A DNA stretch of 13,031 nt. Origin: JAKLFA01 sp038222225 (lineage in GTDB: Bacteria > Omnitrophota > Gorgyraeia > Zapsychrales > JANLHA01). Below are positions 1 through 7,012 of the stretch, piece by piece. The first letter of the stretch is position 1. The number at the start of each line of letters is the position of its first letter. The translations under genes and the position numbers were made by a program. The notes under the pieces are model-generated. The model did no database searches and had not been told where the DNA came from. It saw only the letters and a list, made by a program, of their open reading frames with translations. The stretch spans positions 1 through 13,031 of the forward strand of contig JBBRHV010000063.1 of NCBI GenBank assembly GCA_038222225.1, read 5' to 3'.

Positions 1-24
1 GTTTTTTAATAGAGGGAGGGTTCT

Positions 25-1710
25 GTGGAAGCCGGGGCTTTTAAACCGAAATTATTGACCACCTTAAAAGATTATTCGTTGCGGCAGTTTCGGGCGGATG
101 TTCTGGCCGGTATCATTGTGGGGATCGTGGCCTTGCCTCTGGCGATTGCTTTTGCGATCGCCTCCGGAGTGACGCCGGACCGGGGACTGGTGACGGCGGT
201 GGTGGCCGGTTTATTGATCTCGCTCCTTGGTGGAAGCCGGGTCCAGATCGGGGGTCCGACGGGCGCTTTTGTCGTGATCGTTTACAGCATTGTTCAGCAG
301 TTCGGGGTCGATGGTTTGATTATCGCGACGCTTTTAGGCGGAGTGATCATGTGCCTGATGGGATTCGCGCGGCTGGGGGCGGTGATCAAATTTATTCCCT
401 ATCCTTTGACCATCGGCTTCACCTCAGGGATCGCTCTGATTATTTTTTCTTCCCAGATCCGGGACTTTTTAGGCTTGACGATGGCGGTCAATCCGGCTGA
501 GTTTCTGGAAAAATGGAAAGCGGTTTTTGAATATGGGTCTACCGTTAATGTTTACGCGCTGATGCTCGGCTTACTCACGTTCATTTTTATTTTGGTTTGG
601 CAAAAACACATCAAAACCGTTCCCGGGGCGGTGGTTGCCTTGATCTTGGGAACCGGCCTGGCGCAGGTCTTTCATCTTCCGGTTGAGACCATTCAGACGC
701 GGTTCGGTTCTATTCCTCAGCATATTCCTCTTCCTCATCTGCCGGCCTTTCATCTTCAACAGATCAAGATGCTGATGCCGGCCGCCTTGACCATTGCGCT
801 TCTGGGAAGCATTGAGTCGTTGTTATCAGCGGTTGTGGCGGACGGGATGATCGGCGGAAAGCACCGTTCAAACACGGAGCTGATCGCGCAAGGAATTGCC
901 AACATCGCATCGGCGCTTTTTGGCGGGATGCCGGCAACCGGCGCGATTGCCCGCACCGCCACCAATGTTCACAACGGCGGTCGTACCCCGGTGGCCGGGA
1001 TCGTTCACGCGTTGACGGTGCTGGTCAGCATGATTGTTTTTGGCCGGTGGCTTGGTTACATTCCGATGCCGGTTTTGGCCGCGATCCTGATCTTGGTCGC
1101 TTACCGGATGAGTGAATGGAAATCATTCTTGATGATTTTAAAATCTCCCAAAAGTGATGTGGTGGTTCTGATCACAACTTTTTTTTTAACGGTGCTGGTT
1201 GATCTGACCGTTGCGATCCAGGTCGGGGTTGTCTTATCAGCGCTGTTATTCATGAATCGGCTGGCCAATGTCGCCAATATCAGCATGATCACCAAGGAAT
1301 TCACCGACGAAGAGGACCGCGATGATCCGGCGGCTATCAGCCGAAGGGAAATTCCGGCCGGGGTTGAAGTGTATGAGATCAATGGCCCGTTTTTTTTCGG
1401 GATGGTCTCAACGTTTATTTCAACCATGAACACCATTGACAGCCAGACGCGTGTCCGGATTCTGAGAATGCGGCATGTCTTAAGCATTGATGCCACTGCT
1501 TTGAATGCCTTGCGGCAGGCCTTTGTGCTGTCTCGAAAGAATCATATTCATCTGATCTTGTCCGGCATTCATGCCCAGCCGTTAATCGCCCTGCAAAAAG
1601 CCGGTCTGTATGATGAGATCGGCCAAGACAATATTTGTCACAATATTGATGCTGCGCTTGCGCGGGCTTCGGCGCTCCGTTCTGAAGGGGCGGCTGATCA
1701 CGCGGTTTAA
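25..1710 (+). CDS. SulP-family anion transporter with C-terminal STAS domain
   Basis: This 561-residue inner-membrane transporter belongs to the SulP (SLC26) family, which moves sulfate, bicarbonate or dicarboxylates; the substrate cannot be read from sequence. Residues about 25-410 form many hydrophobic segments. Family landmarks include the early IVGIVALPLAIAFAIASG helix, QIGGPTGAF near 75-82, GFTSGIA near 131-137, and the long conserved block at 261-328 with ESLLSAVVADGM, GGKHRSNTELIAQG, FGGMPATGAIARTATN. Residues about 445-548 are a cytoplasmic STAS domain with the core LSIDATALNAL (486-496). Length is normal for the family. The start is GTG at 25, preceded by a purine-rich GGGAGGG at 14-20. 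No neighbour upstream is visible. No carbonic anhydrase or sulfate-assimilation gene follows, so context does not choose between bicarbonate and sulfate. The family call is firm; the substrate is open. Confidence 0.95.
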   Translation: MEAGAFKPKLLTTLKDYSLRQFRADVLAGIIVGIVALPLAIAFAIASGVTPDRGLVTAVVAGLLISLLGGSRVQIGGPTGAFVVIVYSIVQQFGVDGLIIATLLGGVIMCLMGFARLGAVIKFIPYPLTIGFTSGIALIIFSSQIRDFLGLTMAVNPAEFLEKWKAVFEYGSTVNVYALMLGLLTFIFILVWQKHIKTVPGAVVALILGTGLAQVFHLPVETIQTRFGSIPQHIPLPHLPAFHLQQIKMLMPAALTIALLGSIESLLSAVVADGMIGGKHRSNTELIAQGIANIASALFGGMPATGAIARTATNVHNGGRTPVAGIVHALTVLVSMIVFGRWLGYIPMPVLAAILILVAYRMSEWKSFLMILKSPKSDVVVLITTFFLTVLVDLTVAIQVGVVLSALLFMNRLANVANISMITKEFTDEEDRDDPAAISRREIPAGVEVYEINGPFFFGMVSTFISTMNTIDSQTRVRILRMRHVLSIDATALNALRQAFVLSRKNHIHLILSGIHAQPLIALQKAGLYDEIGQDNICHNIDAALARASALRSEGAADHAV

Positions 1711-1812
1711 GCGTGGCTAGATAAGGCTGGACTGGGCAGGGGTATTCATGTAAGATATTTTTAAAATTCAAGACGGTGCGGCAGTTTCGGTAAACGCAAA
1801 TCAAAGGTTCCT

Positions 1813-2661
1813 ATGAATAACGCAGAGACATTCTTAAAACTCATGTTTGGCATAGCCCGCGAGGCAGGGCGTATTTCCCTTGAGCTTATTGCCGATAGCG
1901 GAGCGACCTTAAAATCCGATGATTCGGTGGTGACCAAAGCGGACCATGCGATTTCGGCCATGGTGCGTGAGCGCCTGGATAGCCATTTGAAGACAGGTGT
2001 CCATATATTGATTGATGAAGAAGATCCCAAGCGCCTGGAATACCGCGATCAGAAATTTCTGGAAAATATTCCCTTTGTTTGGGCGCTGGATCCGGTTGAT
2101 GGGACTAGGCTGTACGCCAACCAAATTCCTCTTTATGGTGTTTCGATCGCGCTTTTAAAAGATCTCAAACCTTGGCTGGGCGTGGTGTATTTCCCGATGC
2201 TCAGGGAAATGTTTTATTGCGATGGAGATCGGTCCTTTTTTATGACTGAGGCCTTTACCCCTTTGCAAAAAAGGGTAGAGATCGTGCCGATCGATGTCGA
2301 GATTTCAAGCAAGTCGCTGTTTATGCTGTCAGATCATTTTTTCAAAAATCATGACTGGGCTTATACGGATTGCCGTTTTTTGGTTTCAGCCTGCGCGGTG
2401 GTGAACTTATGCTGGCCGGCGATCGGCCGGGCCTGCGGTTCGCTGGACCGGTCCAATCTCTGGGATTTCGGCGGGGCCTGGCCGATCGCCCGAAGCGCGG
2501 GGCTGGAGTTGCGCCATTTTGAAACAGGACAGCTTTTTGATCATTTGGATATCAGCGCTTTTGAGCCGGAGGCCGGGTCTTGGCGTTTTGAAAAATATCA
2601 TATTCTTTCCAGTGAACGCAACTTTGAGCAATTGCGTCACTATATGCATCCTAAATTATGA
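1813..2661 (+). CDS. Inositol monophosphatase-family phosphatase (IMPase/HisN/CysQ-like)
   Basis: A 282-residue protein of the Mg-dependent, lithium-sensitive phosphatase superfamily, whose members remove phosphate from inositol phosphate, histidinol phosphate or 3'-phosphoadenosine nucleotides. Metal-site motifs are visible: TKADHAIS (41-48), an acidic DEEDP (68-72) in place of the usual GEE, the hallmark DPVDGT (93-98), and LWDFGGAWPIARSAG (216-230), matching the WD...A...AGG motif. The ATG at 1813 follows AAAGG at 1803-1807. The 102-base gap after the transporter contains only a weak promoter-like pair (TGGACT at 1728-1733, TAAGAT at 1751-1756) and no clear terminator. The stop codon overlaps the start of the following glycosyltransferase, so the two are probably translationally coupled; that hints at a sugar or nucleotide phosphate substrate linked to envelope glycans, but this is inference. 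The family is sure, the exact substrate is not. Confidence 0.9.
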   Translation: MNNAETFLKLMFGIAREAGRISLELIADSGATLKSDDSVVTKADHAISAMVRERLDSHLKTGVHILIDEEDPKRLEYRDQKFLENIPFVWALDPVDGTRLYANQIPLYGVSIALLKDLKPWLGVVYFPMLREMFYCDGDRSFFMTEAFTPLQKRVEIVPIDVEISSKSLFMLSDHFFKNHDWAYTDCRFLVSACAVVNLCWPAIGRACGSLDRSNLWDFGGAWPIARSAGLELRHFETGQLFDHLDISAFEPEAGSWRFEKYHILSSERNFEQLRHYMHPKL

Positions 2662-3650
2662 AGCATTTTTTAAAAAACATTCTTGTCATCCGTCTCGACC
2701 GTTTAGGGGACGTGCTGATGAATGTCCCGCTCATCCATCGTTTGAAAGACAATTTCCCTCAGTCCCGTTTAACCATGCTGTGTCAGTCGTCCGTTGAGCC
2801 GGTCTTAAGTCAGATCGTGGATATCGATGCTTTTGAACAGGCGACCTTTTCCGAGCTTGAGACATGGCGAGGGTTCTGGCGGATTTACCAGCGTCTGCGG
2901 GTTAAGAAATTTGATTGTGTGATCATCACTCATCCGCATAAAAGACTTCATGTTTTGGCCTGGGTTCTGGGTGCGAATTGGCGGATCGGATTTGATCGCA
3001 AATGGGGGGGGTTTTTGAATTACAAGAGGGCGGATTGTAAAGATGCGGCGGAGGTCCATGAGATCGATCAAAATTTGGCTGTCGTGGATGCCTTGTGTCC
3101 CCGGCCCTGGAACGGCGCCATACAGTTGGGATTTAAGCATCGTCTTTTGAGGGCAAGCGTTCTATCCAAGTTCGGGTTGCGGGAAGAAGAGCTGTTTGGT
3201 GTATTTCATATGACTACCTCCAATCCCGATAAACAATGGCCCCTTGAAAATTTCAAGCAGGTCGCAGAACAGCTTTTGGATCAATTTAAGGGCCGTATTC
3301 TCTTGATCGGATCGGAGAAGCGGGAAGAGATTGAACTTGTTTTTAAGGATGTCTTGCGGTCTCAACGAGTGTGTAATTTGATCGGGCGGACGGATTTAAC
3401 GGAATCAGCGGCGATCTTAGGGGCGGCGCAGTTTTGTCTGTCTTTGGATTCCGGGCCGTATCATTTGGCGTGGATGCAGAAAACACCGGTTGTGGGAATT
3501 TTTATCCGGGGTGCGCAGGGTTCGAGGCCGAATCGTTGGGGTGTTTATCAGCAGTACGCCTTTAACAGGGAAATTTTTAGACCGCTATCAGAGATTTCGG
3601 TGGCGGAGGTGTTCGGCGCGTTATTGGATCTGATCACGGAACGTCAGTAA
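2658..3650 (+). CDS. Glycosyltransferase family 9 (ADP-heptose LPS heptosyltransferase-like)
   Basis: A 330-residue GT-B fold glycosyltransferase of family 9, the family of WaaC/WaaF/WaaQ enzymes that add heptose to the lipopolysaccharide inner core on the cytoplasmic face of the inner membrane. The N-terminal domain opens with ILVIRLDRLGDVLMNVPLI (8-26), the acceptor-side signature. The C-terminal nucleotide-sugar domain contains NPDKQWPLENF (189-199), the LLIGSE strand (215-220), NLIGRTDLTESAAILGAA (240-257) and LSLDSGPYHLAWMQKTPVVGIF (261-282), matching the DSGxxHLA donor-binding block. Length is usual. Its ATG shares bases with the TGA of the phosphatase gene (ATGA at 2658-2661), showing a common transcript. 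Its 3' end overlaps the convergent HAD gene by 17 bp. Donor and acceptor are not fixed; many members of this family outside Proteobacteria have unknown targets. Confidence 0.92.
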   Translation: MKHFLKNILVIRLDRLGDVLMNVPLIHRLKDNFPQSRLTMLCQSSVEPVLSQIVDIDAFEQATFSELETWRGFWRIYQRLRVKKFDCVIITHPHKRLHVLAWVLGANWRIGFDRKWGGFLNYKRADCKDAAEVHEIDQNLAVVDALCPRPWNGAIQLGFKHRLLRASVLSKFGLREEELFGVFHMTTSNPDKQWPLENFKQVAEQLLDQFKGRILLIGSEKREEIELVFKDVLRSQRVCNLIGRTDLTESAAILGAAQFCLSLDSGPYHLAWMQKTPVVGIFIRGAQGSRPNRWGVYQQYAFNREIFRPLSEISVAEVFGALLDLITERQ

Positions 3651-4293
3651 ACGCGGGACAGAGCTGAAAAAGTTCCTGAGGGGTATGGATCAAGAAGTCG
3701 GGGTTGCGTTTTTGAAGGGCGGCTCCTGAATTGTAGCCCCAGGTAACGGCCGCCACCTTCATGTTGATTTTTTTTGCGGCTTCGACGTCGCGGATTTCAT
3801 CGCCGATATAAATAATGTTTTCTTTGACAAGGTGAAGGTGGTCGATCATTTTCTTGAGTGAAATATTTTTCCCCCAGATCTTGGAGGTGGATTCGATAAA
3901 ATCAAAGAAATCCAGATCATGATTGCTCAGAAAATATTGGATGTTCTCGATGGAGTTGGAGGAAAGGATGCCGATGTGCACGTCCGCCTTTTTCAGGGAC
4001 CGCAGGACGTCGCTTAAGCCTTCAATGGGTTTGATATTCCGGATATCGCTGTAAAATTCTTCTTTGGCGCGTGTGATAATCGCAGGGATTTTAAGCCAGG
4101 GCACTTTCAGGTGCTGGATCACTTCCTGAACGGTATGGTCTTTCAGGTGCTCGATTTCTTCGGGAGGGATTTTCAGGTAGTTGAATTCTTCGGACAGCCG
4201 GTTGCTGATCGTCACGATATAGTGGTGCGTATCGGCGATGGTGCCGTCAAAGTCAAAAATAAGAATGGGTCGTTTGTTCAAGGGCGCGTTCAT
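3634..4293 (-). CDS. HAD-superfamily phosphatase (phosphoglycolate phosphatase-like)
   Basis: A haloacid dehalogenase-superfamily phosphatase of 219 residues, close in layout to Gph/PGP-type enzymes. Motif I is LIFDFDGTIADT (11-22) with nucleophile Asp14 and acid/base Asp16; motif II is GILSSNS (108-114); a lysine-rich SLKKM near 146-150 can supply motif III; motif IV is IYIGDEIRDVEAA (161-173). A helical cap at about 22-90 fits the C1 class. The start chosen is the ATG at 4293: it places the first strand and motif I at the usual distance. A GTG at 4323 and an ATG at 4302 lie in frame upstream, but they would add residues that overlap a TATAAT element and have no ribosome-binding site either. 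The gene is convergent with the glycosyltransferase, overlapping it by 17 bp, and divergent from the UPF0489 gene. The substrate is unknown. Confidence 0.88.
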   Translation of the reverse strand: MNAPLNKRPILIFDFDGTIADTHHYIVTISNRLSEEFNYLKIPPEEIEHLKDHTVQEVIQHLKVPWLKIPAIITRAKEEFYSDIRNIKPIEGLSDVLRSLKKADVHIGILSSNSIENIQYFLSNHDLDFFDFIESTSKIWGKNISLKKMIDHLHLVKENIIYIGDEIRDVEAAKKINMKVAAVTWGYNSGAALQKRNPDFLIHTPQELFQLCPAFTDVP

Positions 4294-4303
4294 GTGATAC
4301 ATT

Positions 4304-4309
4304 ATTATA
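4304..4309 (-). promoter_or_regulatory. Candidate -10 element (TATAAT) for the HAD gene
   Basis: Read on the minus strand, a perfect TATAAT lies ten bases before the ATG at 4293. The -35 position holds CTTTCT, a poor match. Transcription starting about seven bases downstream would give a leader of only a few bases, in keeping with the lack of a Shine-Dalgarno sequence before the ATG. This is a sequence match only; an AT-rich gap can produce it by chance. Confidence 0.3.
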
Positions 4310-4387
4310 GCGAAAAATTCCACATAAGAAAGACGGGAAGTGAATTTTTAAAAAAGGCGTTTTTTGCGGTGGGAGCCTGATTTTCTT

Positions 4388-4436
4388 AAGGAGAGGGGTG
4401 TTTTTGAAAATATCTGCAGACGGGTTTGAACTATGA
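4388..4436 (+). promoter_or_regulatory. Strong ribosome-binding site and 12-codon leader frame before the UPF0489 gene
   Basis: AAGGAGAGGGG at 4388-4398 is the best Shine-Dalgarno in this gap, yet it lies about 40 bases before the ATG at 4433, too far to serve it directly. It is well placed instead for a short frame starting at GTG 4398 or TTG 4404. That frame reads MFLKISADGFEL and ends with TGA at 4434-4436, overlapping the ATG of the next gene as ATGA. Translation of the leader could feed ribosomes to the downstream start. Alternatively the site could be a remnant of a longer N-terminus lost by a frame change. An in-frame TGA at 4427-4429 blocks any simple upstream extension of the main frame. 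Confidence 0.35.
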
Positions 4437-5188
4437 CGATCGAAACATTGAGGGCGTGTTATCGGGGATTTTTTATTGATCAGCCGGTCAGCAATAATGC
4501 GTTTTCCTTTGATCAGCGTCAAAATAAGCGAATTTATGTGGCGCCGTTGATCGAGGGAGCGCTTGAGGATGTTGAGACCGGAGAGGAGAACGCCTTTTGC
4601 GAGATGTATGAGGGAAACGAAATTGCTCGAAAGGGGCTCAGGCATTTCGTCTATTGGAAGGCGCACGGGAAACATTTTTTTATTTTTGATAATCACAATC
4701 ACGCGTTTGTGTTTTGGGTTTGGGCTATGGGGCAGGGTCTTTTTGAGCCCGGGGCGAAGCTGATCCATGTTGATCAGCATAAAGATACCCGCTGGCCTTC
4801 AGAAGGTTTTGCGGGAGACCCTAAAGCCCCGGAAGGTTTGAAAGCGGCTTTTCAATATGCCAACACTGTTTTGAATGTCGGGAATTTCATTGTTCCTGCG
4901 CTGGAACGCGGGTTTTTTTCTGAAGTGATCCATTGCGATCATTTGAAGGCCTTTGAATCGGTTCCAGAACCACAGAAGGTCCTTGATATTGATATGGATG
5001 TGTTTTCTGAGGATATGGGGTATATTCCGCAGGCGCTTAAAATTGATTTTATTCAGGCGCAAATCAGGAGTGCGGACTTGATTACAATTGCGACAAGTCC
5101 ATACTTTATTGAAGAGCGAAAGAGTGCTACAATATTGCATCAGATTTTAAAGCCAGACCAACGATGGAGTTCGCGTAATGAAGCTTGA
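4433..5188 (+). CDS. UPF0489 family protein (arginase-fold-like, function unknown)
   Basis: A 251-residue protein I recognise as the UPF0489 family, whose members have been described as distantly related to the arginase/deacetylase fold; no reaction is established. Visible family motifs are FIFDNHNHAFVFWVWAMG (83-100), LIHVDQHKDTRWPS (110-123) and VLDIDMDVFSEDM (183-195). The pairs DxHxxD and DxDxD resemble the two metal-binding strands of arginases, so a metal-dependent hydrolase is a fair inference. TIATSPYFIEE (218-228) resembles the conserved strand near the active site in such enzymes. No signal peptide or membrane segment is seen, so it should be cytoplasmic. The ATG at 4433 is the earliest possible start because of a stop at 4427; its own ribosome-binding site is weak. 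The last 11 bases overlap the next gene, implying one transcript and perhaps coupled translation. Confidence 0.8.
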   Translation: MTIETLRACYRGFFIDQPVSNNAFSFDQRQNKRIYVAPLIEGALEDVETGEENAFCEMYEGNEIARKGLRHFVYWKAHGKHFFIFDNHNHAFVFWVWAMGQGLFEPGAKLIHVDQHKDTRWPSEGFAGDPKAPEGLKAAFQYANTVLNVGNFIVPALERGFFSEVIHCDHLKAFESVPEPQKVLDIDMDVFSEDMGYIPQALKIDFIQAQIRSADLITIATSPYFIEERKSATILHQILKPDQRWSSRNEA

Positions 5189-5567
5189 AAGGGCAAAGAG
5201 TCATATTCGATTAGGCTGTATCCTGTTGTGTTTGCTGTGCTCGGGGGTCCTTCCTCTGTCGGCGGAACAAATCCACAAACATGGTGTGTATAAAACATTT
5301 TATTCCAACGGAAAAGCGCGGGAGGTCTCCTGGTATAAAAAGGGATCTTTAGTGCGCCGTAAAGTGTTTTATGAGGATGGCACCCTTTTGCGGGAAGAAT
5401 TCTGGAACAAGGATCGTATGGAACTCAAGCGGGGATACACCCCGCAAGGTCGGCGTTCGTATGTCAGGAATTATAAAACAAAGAAAATGACCCTTTATAA
5501 TGAGGACGGGTCTGTGAAGCGGGTCGTGCCTTTAAAGTTGCAGGCGCCTTGGAAACGGCCGGAATAA
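5178..5567 (+). CDS. Small exported protein with MORN-2-like repeats
   Basis: A 129-residue protein. Residues 1-29 form a signal peptide: basic MKLERAKSHIR, a hydrophobic stretch IRLGCILLCLLCSGVL and a probable signal peptidase I site after LSA. The cysteines do not form a good lipobox, so a lipoprotein is less likely. The mature part is built from about four repeats of some 22 residues centred on an aromatic/acidic turn ending in G: FYSNGKAREV (41-50), FYEDGTLLREE (64-74), YTPQGRRSYV (87-96), LYNEDGSVKRV (106-116). This is the pattern of the MORN-2/YwqK-like repeat, commonly found in envelope or surface proteins of unknown role. It is rich in lysine and arginine. It overlaps the UPF0489 gene by 11 bp and precedes the membrane protease by 30 bp. 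Function is unknown; a binding or scaffold role in the periplasm is inference. Confidence 0.72.
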   Translation: MKLERAKSHIRLGCILLCLLCSGVLPLSAEQIHKHGVYKTFYSNGKAREVSWYKKGSLVRRKVFYEDGTLLREEFWNKDRMELKRGYTPQGRRSYVRNYKTKKMTLYNEDGSVKRVVPLKLQAPWKRPE

Positions 5568-5597
5568 ATCAACCATACCTAAAGGCAAGATTTTTAT

Positions 5598-6941
5598 ATG
5601 AATGCGTTATTTGTTCTTCTTCCGTTTTTTGTTTTCTGCGATCTGTTTTTTCTGAAAAAAATTCAAGGAGAAACATTCCGTCAGGTTATTTCCTACACCT
5701 ATTCTTTGAAGGGGATTGTCGCGATTTTATGCGTGGTTTTAGTGGCGCAGGTTGACCGCATGGGTGAACTGGCGGTGTTCTTGCTGGCTTTGCTTATTAT
5801 TTTTTATCTCCTCAGGAGGGCCCGTGTCGTGATACGGCTGCAGGAGCAGGGGCTTTACCAGGAAGGGCTCCGGTCCTATCCGTTTGTTCTATGCATGGAA
5901 GCCACGGGCGTTCTGATGAAATGGTTTATTGGGGCGATCGCCGTTTCGTTCATTTTAAAAGCATTATCCTGGCGGATCACGGTGCTGGAACCGGAGATGG
6001 TCCGTGTTGTTCTGCTGTCATTTTTTGCCGGAATCATTATGCTGACTTTGATTGCGCAGGTCAGCCGGCGTCTGCCGGGCACGACGTTGGCAGAGCTGGT
6101 CGGACTCAAGGTTCCGGTGAGGTCTTTTTTTAAATTATGGGTTGTGCCAGTTTGTGTTGGTTTGGTGTTTTCTGCCTTCTCGGTGTGGATCCTGTTTTTT
6201 CGCGATGTTTCTCCGGCGACTCCGTTTAGTGAGCTGATGGATCGGGCAGACACGCCTTTGTCCGTGTGCCTTCTTTTTGTTATCGGGCTCCTGGCGGCTC
6301 CGTTTTTCGAAGAGCTTATTTTTCGCGGATATTTTTATTCTGTCTTAGAGCGTGTTAAAGGCAGGGGAATTGCCGTCCTGGTTGTGACCCTGATGTTCGG
6401 CGGAATTCACATGGAACAGTATTCCGGAGATTATTTTTCAATCTTCGCAGTGATGGGCATCGGGTTGATGCTGACTTTGATGCGGGCATGGACCGGTTCC
6501 TCGAAGCCCAGCATTATTATGCATTACGTTTTTAATATTTCGATGGTCATTTTTCCGGTGGTGGTTTTATCACAGACCAATCCTTCCTACATTCAGTATC
6601 GTATATCGGAGGACCAGTTGACATCCGTGGAGAAGCGAACGCTTCTGGTGGAAAGCCTGCGGGAGTATCCAAAGAATACGGTGGCGCTGTATGATCTGGC
6701 GAAGCTCTCCATGGAGGATCAGACAGAACTGGGCCAGGCGCTTGAATTTATTGATCAGGCGTTGGCATATAATCCGGGCCGATCGGTCTATCTGGAACTT
6801 AGGGCCGACATCTTGTATCGGATGGGAGACCTGGATCAGGCCCTGGAAATCCTGAGAGAAATCAATGAGATTTATCCGGATGATTCAGTGATCCAAGAAA
6901 AAATCTTGAGACTGATCAATCTGCAGTTGGAGAATTTGTAA
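5598..6941 (+). CDS. CPBP-family intramembrane glutamic protease with C-terminal TPR-like region
   Basis: A 447-residue inner-membrane protein. Several hydrophobic segments lie between 1 and 325. The CPBP (CAAX protease/Abi, Rce1-like) motifs are complete: motif 1 APFFEELIFRG with Glu238, Glu239 and Arg243; motif 2 MFGGIH with Phe267 and His271; motif 3 MHYVFN with His309 and Asn313. This indicates an active intramembrane glutamic protease cutting near the membrane. Residues about 340-440 form a soluble helical tail with tetratricopeptide spacing (TVALYDLAKLS, ALEFIDQALAYNPG, LRADILYRMGDLDQALEILREI), a protein-binding module. The whole protein is longer than a bare CPBP domain because of extra N-terminal membrane segments and this tail. 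ATG 5598 follows AAGGCAAG at 5581-5588. It ends 71 bp before gspD. Substrate is unknown; the secretion genes nearby have their own promoter. Confidence 0.88.
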   Translation: MNALFVLLPFFVFCDLFFLKKIQGETFRQVISYTYSLKGIVAILCVVLVAQVDRMGELAVFLLALLIIFYLLRRARVVIRLQEQGLYQEGLRSYPFVLCMEATGVLMKWFIGAIAVSFILKALSWRITVLEPEMVRVVLLSFFAGIIMLTLIAQVSRRLPGTTLAELVGLKVPVRSFFKLWVVPVCVGLVFSAFSVWILFFRDVSPATPFSELMDRADTPLSVCLLFVIGLLAAPFFEELIFRGYFYSVLERVKGRGIAVLVVTLMFGGIHMEQYSGDYFSIFAVMGIGLMLTLMRAWTGSSKPSIIMHYVFNISMVIFPVVVLSQTNPSYIQYRISEDQLTSVEKRTLLVESLREYPKNTVALYDLAKLSMEDQTELGQALEFIDQALAYNPGRSVYLELRADILYRMGDLDQALEILREINEIYPDDSVIQEKILRLINLQLENL

Positions 6942-6976
6942 AAAGTTGCAGATTTGATGGCGGCCGAACAATCGTT

Positions 6977-6985
6977 TGTTATAAT
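6977..6985 (+). promoter_or_regulatory. Extended -10 promoter of the type II secretion operon
   Basis: TGTTATAAT matches the extended -10 consensus TGnTATAAT exactly. The best -35 candidate, TTGATG at 6954-6959, is 20 bases upstream of the hexamer, too far to be ideal, but extended -10 promoters need little from the -35. Transcription would start near 6992, giving a leader of about 20 bases that contains the ribosome-binding site AGAGGGGAG. It lies in the only gap between the protease gene and gspD, so it is the natural promoter for the whole gsp operon. It is a sequence match, not tested. Confidence 0.55.
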
Positions 6986-7012
6986 AAAGCTACATAAAAG
7001 AGGGGAGTTTTC

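Noticed and set aside
80..1790. Fourteen-base exact repeat TGCGGCAGTTTCGG at 80-93 and 1777-1790
   Set aside because: A 14-base match is expected by chance with fair probability in 13 kb; no third copy or flanking symmetry was seen.
1415..1804. Minus-strand frame of 129 codons across the end of the transporter gene
   Set aside because: It is antisense to the STAS domain, with no recognisable domain and no good ribosome-binding site.
1711..1812. Possible terminator or promoter between the transporter and phosphatase genes
   Set aside because: No stable hairpin with a T-run was found; the promoter-like pair TGGACT/TAAGAT matches the consensus at only four of six positions each.
4253..4780. 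Long minus-strand frame (175 codons) opposite the UPF0489 gene
   Set aside because: It is the complement of a recognised protein family, has no motif of its own, and overlaps the divergent promoter gap.
5178..5567. Lipoprotein reading of the MORN-2-like protein
   Set aside because: The cysteines at 14, 18 and 21 are not preceded by a Gly/Ala/Ser in a proper lipobox; a signal peptidase I site after LSA fits better.
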